A stretch of 20,264 nucleotides of DNA, taken from positions 1-20,264 of the forward strand of contig QIAR01000042.1 of assembly GCA_003225595.1 (NCBI GenBank), given 5' to 3'. Both the position numbers and the translations under genes were made by a program. Positions 14,507-20,264 of this stretch are shown one piece after another (within the stretch, counting starts at the first letter, position 1; every line of letters begins with the position of its first letter). The DNA comes from Acidobacteriota bacterium (GTDB taxonomy: Bacteria; Acidobacteriota; Terriglobia; Terriglobales; Acidobacteriaceae). The notes below the pieces were generated by a model that saw only the letters and a program-made list of their open reading frames with translations, was not told the DNA's origin and made no database searches.

Positions 14507-15232
14507 TCAGAACGGCCGCACTTTTTGGTACTCCCTGCCACGGATCCAGGCTCCGTCGAAGCCGGGCGCTAACGCATCACGCATCTGCAGCCGAGCGCGG
14601 GACAATCTCGTCTTTACGTTGGCCTCCGAGATTCCGAGTACTTGGGCGGTTTCACTGATGCTGAGATGCTGTATGTCGCGCAAGATCAGCACGGTTCGAT
14701 ATTTCTCTGGCAGCGACTCCAGCGCCTTGGTCAGCGCCTTTCGCAGTTGTTTCTGTTCCAGTGCCTCGGACGGGATTTCCCGCCAGTCGGCAAAATCTTT
14801 CGGAATGTAGTCGCCTTCCTCGCTCGCCTGACTGTTATCGATGGAGTCGTACAGGTGGCGCCGGTCCTTCCGCAGTTTCATTTTCGCTTCATTAATCGAG
14901 ATCTGGATGATCCAGGTACTGAACTTCGATTCCTGGCGAAAGCGTGAAAGATTCTTAAACGCTTTCAGCACAGCTTCCTGCGCCACATCTTCTGCATCCG
15001 CCTCATTCTTGAGGAGCGAGAACGCCGACAGGTAGATCACGCGCTCGTACGGTCGGACCAGGTCATAAAAAAGCGAAACGTCGCCCCCTTGGATACGCCG
15101 AATAAGTTCTGCTTCGTTTCTCTCTGATTCGGGTGCAAGAACCTGGGTTGCAGATTCTCGCCCTAAGGAGCCAGCAGCCTTTGCTCCAGCCCCGGTCTTC
15201 TGAGTGTCGCTTTCATTGAGCAGCATAGACAT
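14507..15232 (-). CDS. ECF-type RNA polymerase sigma factor (RpoE-like)
   Basis: From the ATG at 15232 (241 residues; 15226 and 15343 are other in-frame starts) the product has sigma region 2 (about 42-125; NEADAEDVAQEAVLKAFKNL and ESKFSTWIIQISINEAKMKL) and region 4 (about 163-218; LPEKYRTVLILRDIQHLSIS, then a helix-turn-helix ETAQVLGISEANVKTRLSRA). There is no region 3, as in ECF factors. The first 40 residues are a variable extension without a known domain. It directs RNA polymerase to a specific promoter set. It lies 168 bp downstream of ZAS copy B on the same strand, and converges on copy A. Which anti-sigma controls it cannot be told from position alone. No strong ribosome binding site was found, so the exact start is uncertain. 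Confidence 0.88.
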   Translation of the reverse strand: MSMLLNESDTQKTGAGAKAAGSLGRESATQVLAPESERNEAELIRRIQGGDVSLFYDLVRPYERVIYLSAFSLLKNEADAEDVAQEAVLKAFKNLSRFRQESKFSTWIIQISINEAKMKLRKDRRHLYDSIDNSQASEEGDYIPKDFADWREIPSEALEQKQLRKALTKALESLPEKYRTVLILRDIQHLSISETAQVLGISEANVKTRLSRARLQMRDALAPGFDGAWIRGREYQKVRPF

Positions 15233-15400
15233 TAAACTGCCTGCCCCAAGGCGAGTCGTTTTACAGAGTCGAAGCGTAAGACGGAGTACTTCGCCACAAG
15301 ATGCAGGAAATTTGTGATAGTAGAGAGCGACGGAGTTCCGCAAAGAAGAAAGTTGCGCGCGACCGCGGTTCAGCCCTGCTCAGTACGGCGGGCCGATTGG

Positions 15401-15643
15401 TTATAGCCTTTTCTGGCGAATGCGGGCCATGACGTCTGTGACGATCGGCTCGACTTTATCCGCCGGCAGCGTGAAGGAATCACTGTCCGTCACAATTCGA
15501 ATCGTTTTCCGGGTGCTGTCCACAATGACCTGGCAGGCTTTGCATTCGTTAAGATGGGCCTCAAGCTTTGCTCGCAATTCGGGGCCAGCCGCGCCGTCCA
15601 GGTAATCGCCGAATTCGGCCAAAAACTCAGCGCAACTGAGCAT
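15401..15643 (-). CDS. Soluble zinc-finger anti-sigma factor (ZAS), copy B
   Basis: The 80-residue protein has MLSCAEFLAEFGDYLDG, then HLNECKACQ, giving Cys4 and the H-x3-C-x2-C site His30-Cys34-Cys37. It ends with SFTLPADKVEPI and a basic tail. Its ATG at 15643 overlaps the 3' end of the CMD-sigma fusion gene by 17 bases and has GGAG just upstream, so translation is probably coupled. This is the arrangement expected for the cognate inhibitor of that sigma factor. It is the most divergent of the three copies; the middle of the finger differs from A and C, which may set partner specificity. No membrane segment is present. Confidence 0.82.
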   Translation of the reverse strand: MLSCAEFLAEFGDYLDGAAGPELRAKLEAHLNECKACQVIVDSTRKTIRIVTDSDSFTLPADKVEPIVTDVMARIRQKRL

Positions 15644-17342
15644 TGGAACTCCTGTTCTCAGTGCGAATGAAATGCGGAGCAAGGCTTTCGCGCAACATCA
15701 GGCGTCCGCGTAACAGCCGGGCCTTCAAGGCCGGAATGCTCAGCCCGAGTGCGGCCGCCGCTTGTTCGGTCGAGAGCTGGTTGATGTCGCGTAAAAGCAC
15801 TGCCACACGGTATTTTGGCGGCAAACGGAGGACAGCCTCTCTCACAAGATCATTCCTTTCAGAGGCGGCAAGAAGTTGTTCCGGGTTTTCAGCCCAGCTC
15901 TGAATTTGTCTTGGCCGAAAGCCCTCATCATCGGCGACCTCGTCCAAAGATTCAGACGGCCTGCGCTGGCGCAGAAGATCAGTCCCGGTGTTTATTGCAA
16001 CGCTTATGAGCCACGTCGAAAATTTCGATCGCCCCTCAAACTTGCTGATGTTCTCGAAAGCCTTCAAAAAGACCTCCTGGGTAGCATCCCGGGCATCGTC
16101 AGTACCCCCCAATATGCCCGCAAGGGTGCTGAAAACCCGCCTTGAGTGGCGGCGCACCAGGTCTTCGAATGCGTCCCTGTCGCCATTCTGAACTCGCGCG
16201 ACAAATGGGACGTCGGCATCTTCGGGTCGGGTCTCATCGAACGTGAGACGGGATGGCGCAGCAGAACGATGCAAATCTTTTGGGCTGAAGATGCGCCGAG
16301 GAGGGAAATCAGGCGCGGCGCCTAGGCCGAACTGCAGCGTGTTCAGGAAGTTGGTCAATGCAGCCATGGTGACGGCTTCGACGATCTGAACCTCTGTAAA
16401 CCCATGCGCTTGCAGCGCTCCGGGATCGAACTTGCCTGGCGAAACCGCGGCTGGAAGCGCTAGCTTGCGTACTTCATTGAGCAAGGCAACATCCGCCGCA
16501 GACATGTCGGGCGGATACTCTCCTTGGACGACCTGGTCCGAGTGTTCGGCAGATACACCCAAGACGCTCAACATTTGACCATGAACCGCAACGAAGTAGG
16601 TGTTCCCGTTGGCCGCCGAGATTGCCAACAAAATATTCTCTTTCCGGATGCGACTCAGGACGTCTTCGGCGATCAGGATCTGCTCTAGGGCCTCAGCTTC
16701 CGCCTCCACCACGTCAGGCCGGAGCATCTGCTCGGCGAAGATGTTAGGAACGAATCCAAAATGCTCACGGAAAAGTGCACCAACTCGGAACCCGCTCGCA
16801 GGGGCCACCCTGGTCTGGAGGTACGGTCCCAGCGTCTCGGTGTATTCCAAATTCGCCGCAAAAGAGGGCGAAGCAGGGGGAATTCCTGAAGCAGGTTGCC
16901 ATTCAGCATCAGGACACAGTGCATATGCTAGCGTGCAAAGCATTTGGCTCAAAGCAATCGTCTGGACAGCTTCAAGGACCGCTGGGTCGTCAAAGCCGGC
17001 TGCCTTGAGAGCCTCAACGTCGCGCCTCGAAAACCATGGCGCATAGCGGGCGAGTTTTTGCGCGAACGCAACAAGCGCAGAATCGTTTTCTGACTGGTTG
17101 GAAGAGGTGCCCGGATCGATTGCCCGACAGCAGTCATTCTGCCAGGCGCTCGCCACTGTCCGGAAAAGACAATCTTTATGCCGTCTGCTGAGACCGCCTT
17201 CTTGAGTCGCAATGGCCTGGATGAGCCGCTGCTCCGCTTGAATGGCCCTCGCCAATGCCTGCTGTGCGGCGAAAACCTTAGGCACGAAAGAGTAGGGTGC
17301 CACCTGGGCTGAATATGCTGGACTTGCCGCGTTTCCCCCCAT
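15627..17342 (-). CDS. Fusion of two CMD/AhpD-like domains to an ECF sigma factor
   Basis: The 571-residue protein has two homologous carboxymuconolactone decarboxylase/alkylhydroperoxidase-like repeats (about 12-145 and 186-350), a linker, and a full ECF sigma factor. Region 2 lies at about 378-461 (DARDATQEVFLKAFENI, SKFSTWLISVAINT); region 4 at about 499-554 (LPPKYRVAVLLRDINQLSTE and the helix LGLSIPALKARLLRGR). No stop or frame change separates the parts. Repeat 2 has the family core with Glu235 and His254 but Phe250 where Cys is expected. Repeat 1 has Asp57, Cys71-Cys72 and Asp76 at the equivalent sites. I infer a sensory role for the repeats, acting with the overlapping anti-sigma gene. 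The ATG at 17342 lacks a clear ribosome binding site. A divergent gene encodes a standalone homologue of the repeats. Confidence 0.85.
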   Translation of the reverse strand: MGGNAASPAYSAQVAPYSFVPKVFAAQQALARAIQAEQRLIQAIATQEGGLSRRHKDCLFRTVASAWQNDCCRAIDPGTSSNQSENDSALVAFAQKLARYAPWFSRRDVEALKAAGFDDPAVLEAVQTIALSQMLCTLAYALCPDAEWQPASGIPPASPSFAANLEYTETLGPYLQTRVAPASGFRVGALFREHFGFVPNIFAEQMLRPDVVEAEAEALEQILIAEDVLSRIRKENILLAISAANGNTYFVAVHGQMLSVLGVSAEHSDQVVQGEYPPDMSAADVALLNEVRKLALPAAVSPGKFDPGALQAHGFTEVQIVEAVTMAALTNFLNTLQFGLGAAPDFPPRRIFSPKDLHRSAAPSRLTFDETRPEDADVPFVARVQNGDRDAFEDLVRRHSRRVFSTLAGILGGTDDARDATQEVFLKAFENISKFEGRSKFSTWLISVAINTGTDLLRQRRPSESLDEVADDEGFRPRQIQSWAENPEQLLAASERNDLVREAVLRLPPKYRVAVLLRDINQLSTEQAAAALGLSIPALKARLLRGRLMLRESLAPHFIRTENRSSNAQLR

Positions 17343-17498
17343 AAGAATGGCCTATGAGTATATCGCGGGACTGACGTCGTTCCGACCGTGTACCCTTGGC
17401 GAGTTAGGCCAGAATAAACCTGAATGTACAAACGCCATGGGTGTGAGTGGGAGTAATCCCGTGGTATAAATGTTCCCACTGCTTGGGGAGCGATCAAA
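17343..17498. promoter_or_regulatory. Divergent promoter region with inverted repeat between the fusion sigma and CMD genes
   Basis: This 156-bp spacer holds a perfect 7-bp inverted repeat, AGTGGGA (17446-17452) and TCCCACT (17474-17480), with an internal GGGA-gtaa-TCCC (17449-17460). It is a possible operator upstream of the CMD gene. On the minus strand, GGAAC (17383-17379) is followed after 16 bases by TATACTC (17362-17356), a loose match to the ECF-style GGAAC -35 element. If used, the fusion transcript would be nearly leaderless, which fits the missing ribosome binding site. On the plus strand, GGGGAG at 17485-17490 is the binding site for the CMD gene. The promoter calls are tentative. 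Confidence 0.35.
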
Positions 17499-18098
17499 AT
17501 GGCTTATCTCCGAAACCAGCCTTATGACGAAAAAGACTTTCCTGCCTTCGCTGCCATCCGGGAGCAGTTCGGATTTCTACCTAATTTTTTCCCTGAACAA
17601 ACGGCACGCCCGGACATGGTCGACGCCGAAATAGCCATGACCGCCAATCTGGTCGTGAAAGAAGGAGCACTTGAGCGCAGGCAAAAGGAATACATTTTCT
17701 TGGTTTGCTCCGCGGCTAATCTCAGCACGTATTGCGTTACTGCCCATTGTGAAATCGTTCGCATGCTCAAACTTGAGGGGCCTGAACCGGAGCAGATCGC
17801 CATCGATCATGTGCACGCAAAGATCCCAATCGCTGACAAAGGATTGCTAAACTTCTGTACGAAGCTGAATAGCCAGCCATCGAAGGTTGGACCTGACGAT
17901 ATCCAAGCACTGCGCACGTTCGGATTTACGGAGCAGCAGATTTTGGAGGCCATTCTCATAGTTGGCTGGGCCAAGTTCGCGAACACAGTCGCGTTTGGGC
18001 TCGGAACCGTGCCTGATTTTCACAATCGAAGAATCGCCGAAGAACTGGGAAAGGCCCGCGCGGCTGAACGGGAAGCCCAGATGCGCGCGGCCGGCTAG
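17499..18098 (+). CDS. Carboxymuconolactone decarboxylase/AhpD-like (peroxidase-related) protein
   Basis: The 199-residue protein has FGFLPNFFPEQTARPDMVDA (24-43), then RRQKEYIFLVCSAANLSTYC (60-79) followed by VTAH, and a C-terminal half with FGFTEQQILEAILIVGWAKF and FGLGTVPDF. The active-site pattern Tyr78-Cys79-x3-His83 with Glu64 matches the single-Cys 'peroxidase-related' branch of the AhpD-like superfamily, which reduces peroxides or handles related redox chemistry. Three other Cys (70, 84, 120) are present. A GGGGAG site lies eight bases before the ATG. It is divergent from the fusion sigma gene, whose repeats are clear homologues over the same length. Activity is unknown, and a decarboxylase role is unlikely without aromatic-pathway neighbours. 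The C-terminal tail is rich in Ala, Arg and Glu. Confidence 0.82.
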   Translation: MAYLRNQPYDEKDFPAFAAIREQFGFLPNFFPEQTARPDMVDAEIAMTANLVVKEGALERRQKEYIFLVCSAANLSTYCVTAHCEIVRMLKLEGPEPEQIAIDHVHAKIPIADKGLLNFCTKLNSQPSKVGPDDIQALRTFGFTEQQILEAILIVGWAKFANTVAFGLGTVPDFHNRRIAEELGKARAAEREAQMRAAG

Positions 18099-18148
18099 AG
18101 CAGCAGCTACTGTTCTGAGCCAGCACTCCGAGGGAACGCAGGTTACCT

Positions 18149-18418
18149 TCAGCGCTTCTTGCGCTGCCGGCCCGAGAGGTGATGATTCAACTTTTTGTAG
18201 AGATTCTGACCGGCGCTCGCCGGCAGTTCGAAGGCTCTACCGTCCCCGACAAGCTTCACGACATTGCGCGTGCCATCGAGCACCGCGCTGCAGTGTGAGC
18301 AGTTCTTGAAATGCGACGCAAGAACGGCACGCAGTTCAGAATCAACTTCGTTGTCCAGATAGTTTGAGATCTGGCGCCATACTTCTTCGCAATCGATTTC
18401 TATAGGTTCCTTTGGCAT
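18149..18418 (-). CDS. Soluble zinc-finger anti-sigma factor (ZAS), copy C
   Basis: The 89-residue protein has IDCEEVWRQISNYLDNEVD, then HFKNCSHC, giving Cys10 and the H-x3-C-x2-C site His36-Cys40-Cys43. It continues with DGTRNVVKLVGDG and FELPAS, and ends in a very basic tail (SGRQRKKR). It matches copy A at ISNYxDxEVD, the zinc site, DGxRNVV and FELPA, so A and C are close paralogues. It has no sigma gene next to it: it converges with the standalone CMD gene (50 bp apart), and the gene upstream encodes a DUF4440-like protein. It may serve one of the two sigma factors in the island or one elsewhere. The ATG at 18418 has GGACAG upstream; in-frame sequence further upstream does not resemble the family. 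Confidence 0.78.
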   Translation of the reverse strand: MPKEPIEIDCEEVWRQISNYLDNEVDSELRAVLASHFKNCSHCSAVLDGTRNVVKLVGDGRAFELPASAGQNLYKKLNHHLSGRQRKKR

Positions 18419-18539
18419 CGTACTGTCCAGGTGTAGCCGCGGATCGGTCTCCGCTCTGCTTCTGCTATAAAGGTTGATCTCACATTCAGGTCCTTCTCTC
18501 AAGGCGTCGTCAAAATCAAGGCTGCCGATTTGAGTTCGT

Positions 18540-19040
18540 TTAAACAATCCGTGTGGTCCTTGATCGTCTCCTGCGCACTGAACCACGAGGTGCGCCAGTT
18601 CGCCTGCCCGATATCTCTTCTAAAACGTCACCCGGCGGCATTTGCGGAGGAACGTCGCGATTATCGAAGTAGATGGCGATTTTCCACTGCCCGTCAGCAT
18701 CTTTTTGCCATATCTCCAGGTACCGCGTGCGCGTGATAATCGGAGCGCCGCCCTTCTTGGGTATAAGCGTGAGCTGATGCCAGCCCCAATCGAAAGCCCA
18801 AGGCCTGTTAACGCGAATGGAAATGATAGTAACCGCCAGCTGGGCCTTGTAACTTGCAAACAGCTCATTCAATCGATGCTTCAGCACTGCCGGTGCTTCA
18901 GGGCCATAAAACGATGCAAGCCCGACTGACATGTCGTTATATGCATCTCCAAAAACGGACAGCACTCCGTCCACATCTCCTTCTTTATATGCATCCCGCA
19001 GCTTTGTCTTTGCCAGCCGAATGGCGTAGCTGTCGTCCAT
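18540..19040 (-). CDS. SnoaL-like/DUF4440 (NTF2-fold) protein
   Basis: The 166-residue product has an NTF2-like pattern: an N-terminal helix pair (AKTKLRDAYKEGDVDGVLSV, then FGDAYNDMSVGLASFYGPEA), a helix LKHRLNELFASY, and beta strands including FDWGWHQLTLIP, RTRYLEIWQKDADGQWKIAI and YFDNRDVPP. The WQKDADGQWKI stretch is typical of the DUF4440/ketosteroid-isomerase-like group. Such proteins bind small hydrophobic ligands or catalyse simple isomerisations; no substrate can be given. The C-terminal 25 residues are Arg-rich and outside the fold. AGGAGA lies upstream of the ATG. It lies 121 bp from the downstream anti-sigma gene. SnoaL-like domains are known as C-terminal extensions of some ECF sigma factors, so its position here is suggestive, but nothing links it directly to the sigma genes. 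Confidence 0.75.
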   Translation of the reverse strand: MDDSYAIRLAKTKLRDAYKEGDVDGVLSVFGDAYNDMSVGLASFYGPEAPAVLKHRLNELFASYKAQLAVTIISIRVNRPWAFDWGWHQLTLIPKKGGAPIITRTRYLEIWQKDADGQWKIAIYFDNRDVPPQMPPGDVLEEISGRRTGAPRGSVRRRRSRTTRIV

Positions 19041-19102
19041 TTCGCTTATCTCCTAGCACACGGCTGTTGCTTGCCGCAATTGCGCGGCCCGATCAAATCG
19101 AC

Positions 19103-19483
19103 CTAGGGGCGAATTCCCGTAATATTCAGGCGGATTCGATAAAGCCCGGTTTTCGCACAAAGATACAAGGTTTTGCCGTCATCGTCACCCCAGGCCATAT
19201 TGTGCGGGTGCTCTGGCCCAATGATATCGACGAGGCAGAATTCGGTCTCAAGAGCCACAAAGCCGAGCGCGAAAGCAGAGGAGAGATAGCACGTGGGGAG
19301 TTGCGCGGCATCACCATAGAAATCGAAAAAAACAGAACCTTCACCTTCAGAATTAAGCACTCTCCAGCTACTAGCTCGGCACCCATGTCGTGAAGCTAGC
19401 CCGGCAACAACAAACAAGTGGCCCTGCCGCAATATTTCTAGCTGAGATGGCGTCCAGTCTGGGCTTTCGGGGGTAATGAGCAA
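19103..19483 (-). pseudogene. Remnant of SMP-30/gluconolactonase-type gene (C-terminus only recognisable)
   Basis: The last 39 residues (19106-19222) contain GPEHPHNMAWGDDDGKTLYL and TGLYRIRLNITGIRP, a very close match to the C-terminal end of SMP-30/gluconolaconase/LRE-like beta-propellers, including the final Gly-Ile-Arg-Pro. Upstream in the same frame (19223-19483) the sequence does not look like the rest of a propeller, and no other frame continues it. The roughly 250 residues expected before it are missing, so this is a truncated or decayed gene. The intact enzyme would hydrolyse glucono-1,5-lactone or similar lactones, which is the product of the glucose dehydrogenase encoded elsewhere in this window. 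Confidence 0.6.
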
Positions 19484-19519
19484 CCGCTCAATTACTCTCG
19501 GCGGAAAATGCCGAGAGTA
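19473..19519. terminator. Two overlapping hairpins; possible terminator of the upstream minus-strand gene
   Basis: A perfect 10-bp stem with a 7-base loop (TACTCTCGGC at 19493-19502, GCCGAGAGTA at 19510-19519) lies 15 bases beyond the stop of the minus-strand gene ending at 19535. A second stem with one bulged base (GTAATGAGC/GCTCAATTAC, 19473-19495) overlaps its edge, so the two cannot fully form together. No run of T follows on either strand, so a classic Rho-independent terminator is not shown. Confidence 0.4.
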
Positions 19520-19534
19520 GGGTGACCTTGCGAA

Positions 19535-19933
19535 TCACGCTGCGCCTTTAGGCAGCACAGACAGTGGGCCTTGAGGGGAAGAACAACATCCCTTTCGTGC
19601 TTGCCATTCGTATCTAGTCGGCAGTGGTTCTGAGAGTATCTTGATACCATCGGGTTTAAGTTTGTAACTTTCGGGACGCGGATCGCTGGCCTTTGTGACA
19701 GTGAGTTCCACCCACTGGTATTTTCGGAACCGCTGATCTTCGGATTCCACCGTCTCCACTCCATGCTTTCTGAGCAGAAGAACGGCATCCTTTACGCCAG
19801 CATCAAGGTGATTCAGTGCGTGATCCTGCACATTCAATAAGTTAGCATTGGCCGCTAAGCATTTGCCATTCCTTTTTTGGTTCAAATGTATTTTATCGAA
19901 CATAGAGGCAAACTGTTTCACATTTGCTGCCAT
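19535..19933 (-). CDS. Protein of unknown function (132 residues)
   Basis: The frame from ATG 19933 has a coherent-looking helical centre (LNVQDHALNHLDAGVKDAVL, then LLRKHGVETVES) followed by strands (YQWVELTVTKASDPRPESYK) and a Cys-Cys pair near the C-terminus. The HLDAGVKDAV...HGVET stretch recalls small phage- or plasmid-borne unknowns, in which a Cys normally follows 'VES'; here it is absent, and I do not claim that family. GAGG lies about 12 bases before the ATG. A TTG at 20026 in the same frame would overlap the divergent 43-residue gene and is less likely. A hairpin lies just beyond its stop. It could be a spurious frame; the main support is its composition and the hairpin. Confidence 0.4.
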   Translation of the reverse strand: MAANVKQFASMFDKIHLNQKRNGKCLAANANLLNVQDHALNHLDAGVKDAVLLLRKHGVETVESEDQRFRKYQWVELTVTKASDPRPESYKLKPDGIKILSEPLPTRYEWQARKGCCSSPQGPLSVLPKGAA

Positions 19934-19980
19934 CCGAATAACGCCACCTCGCTTAAAGGCCCCTGCGTAACCCTCAGAAA

Positions 19981-19985
19981 AGGAG
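19981..19985 (+). promoter_or_regulatory. Ribosome binding site AGGAG for the 43-residue gene
   Basis: AGGAG lies seven bases before ATG 19993, near-ideal spacing, and is the chief reason for calling the short gene that follows. Confidence 0.6.
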
Positions 19986-19992
19986 CGGAAGC

Positions 19993-20124
19993 ATGTTCCC
20001 TCGTAAGCACCACACCGAGACTCCAATTGAGCAGATCTTTCGCCAAGTAATAGGCCGCAAGATGAAGCGAATCGAGAGGCGCATCCTCTTACGCAAACCG
20101 AAGGTCAAACCTAAAGCGACCTAA
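19993..20124 (+). CDS. Small, strongly basic protein (43 residues), function unknown
   Basis: ATG 19993 opens a 43-residue frame ending at TAA 20122-20124. The product begins MFPRKHHTETPIEQIFRQVI and continues with a Lys/Arg-rich helix-forming region (GRKMKRIERRILLRKPKVKP). About a third of its residues are Lys or Arg, with very few acidic ones, so it would bind nucleic acid or another polyanion, or possibly a membrane surface. The AGGAG at 19981 supports translation. It is divergent from the 132-residue gene, with 59 bp between starts. No family is recognised. Confidence 0.5.
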   Translation: MFPRKHHTETPIEQIFRQVIGRKMKRIERRILLRKPKVKPKAT

Positions 20125-20198
20125 ATTCAAACTGCACCACTACCGAATTGTTCGCATTCGCATCTTCTCCTGAGACGCTGGCGAAGTGCTCTTCCGAC

Positions 20199-20264
20199 CT
20201 AGAAGCGAATCGCAATTGGCAATGCAACACCCCAAGTTGAACTCGAAGCTAAGAAAGTGGGATT
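20199..20264 (-). CDS. C-terminal fragment, probable outer-membrane beta-barrel protein
   Basis: The last 21 codons before TAG (20199-20201) read through the right edge as NPTFLASSSTWGVALPIAIR plus a final Phe. An amphipathic strand ending in Phe (here I-A-I-R-F) is the usual C-terminal insertion signal of outer-membrane beta-barrel proteins recognised by the BAM complex. No other frame on either strand gives a similar ending. The rest of the gene lies outside the window, so the type of barrel cannot be given, and the fragment is short. Confidence 0.35.
   Translation of the reverse strand, partial: NPTFLASSSTWGVALPIAIRF

Noticed and set aside
16949..17497. Minus-strand frame overlapping the start of the fusion sigma gene and the divergent promoter
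   Set aside because: It runs across the divergent spacer and overlaps the well-supported fusion gene in another frame, and its sequence shows no family features.
1..20264. CRISPR arrays, tRNA or rRNA genes, insertion sequences
   Set aside because: No regularly spaced repeats, cloverleaf-type sequence or transposase with terminal inverted repeats was seen by eye on either strand.

Overview
The window looks like a chromosomal segment of an Acidobacteriota-type soil bacterium (Terriglobia/Koribacter-like). This is inferred from gene content: a glycoside hydrolase, oxidoreductase and ECF-sigma repertoire, moderately high GC, and small soluble zinc-finger anti-sigma proteins. There is no rRNA or other taxonomic marker to confirm it.

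Left edge (1-1600). The 5' end of a secreted family 9 glycoside hydrolase runs off the edge on the minus strand. It is followed by about 1.2 kb of DNA without an intact gene, then a small zinc-ribbon gene broken by a frameshift.

Main operon (1596-14093, minus strand). Ten genes are packed with gaps under about 60 bp or with small overlaps. In transcription order they are: aquaporin-like channel, tandem DM13 exported protein, GMC oxidoreductase, exported double VOC protein, a 61-residue unknown, GH63-like glucosidase, glucose 1-dehydrogenase, type II NADH dehydrogenase (NDH-2), glycogen-debranching-type amylo-1,6-glucosidase, and NAD(P)H-dependent FMN reductase. Read together they suggest release of glucose from storage or compatible-solute glucans, oxidation to gluconolactone, and transfer of the reducing equivalents to quinone through NDH-2. 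Two of the genes carry apparent indels: NDH-2 is split, and the debranching enzyme has lost its stop codon.

Sigma/anti-sigma island (14225-18418). This is the most unusual part. It holds two ECF sigma factors, three paralogous soluble zinc-finger anti-sigma proteins, and a standalone carboxymuconolactone decarboxylase/AhpD-like (CMD) protein. One of the sigma factors is a fusion: two CMD-like repeats precede a complete ECF sigma factor in one 571-residue protein. It is divergently transcribed from the standalone CMD protein, and its own anti-sigma gene overlaps its 3' end. Ungapped alignment by eye shows that the standalone protein keeps the Tyr-Cys-x3-His active site. Fusion repeat 2 has Cys replaced by Phe, and repeat 1 has a vicinal Cys-Cys pair with His replaced by Asp. 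I infer a redox-responsive sigma switch derived from a peroxidase-like enzyme.

Right edge (18540-20264). Here lie a DUF4440/SnoaL-like protein, the remnant of an SMP-30/gluconolactonase gene, two overlapping hairpins, an unrecognised protein, a 43-residue basic protein with a strong ribosome binding site, and the last 21 codons of a probable outer-membrane beta-barrel protein. No tRNA, rRNA, CRISPR array or insertion sequence was seen.
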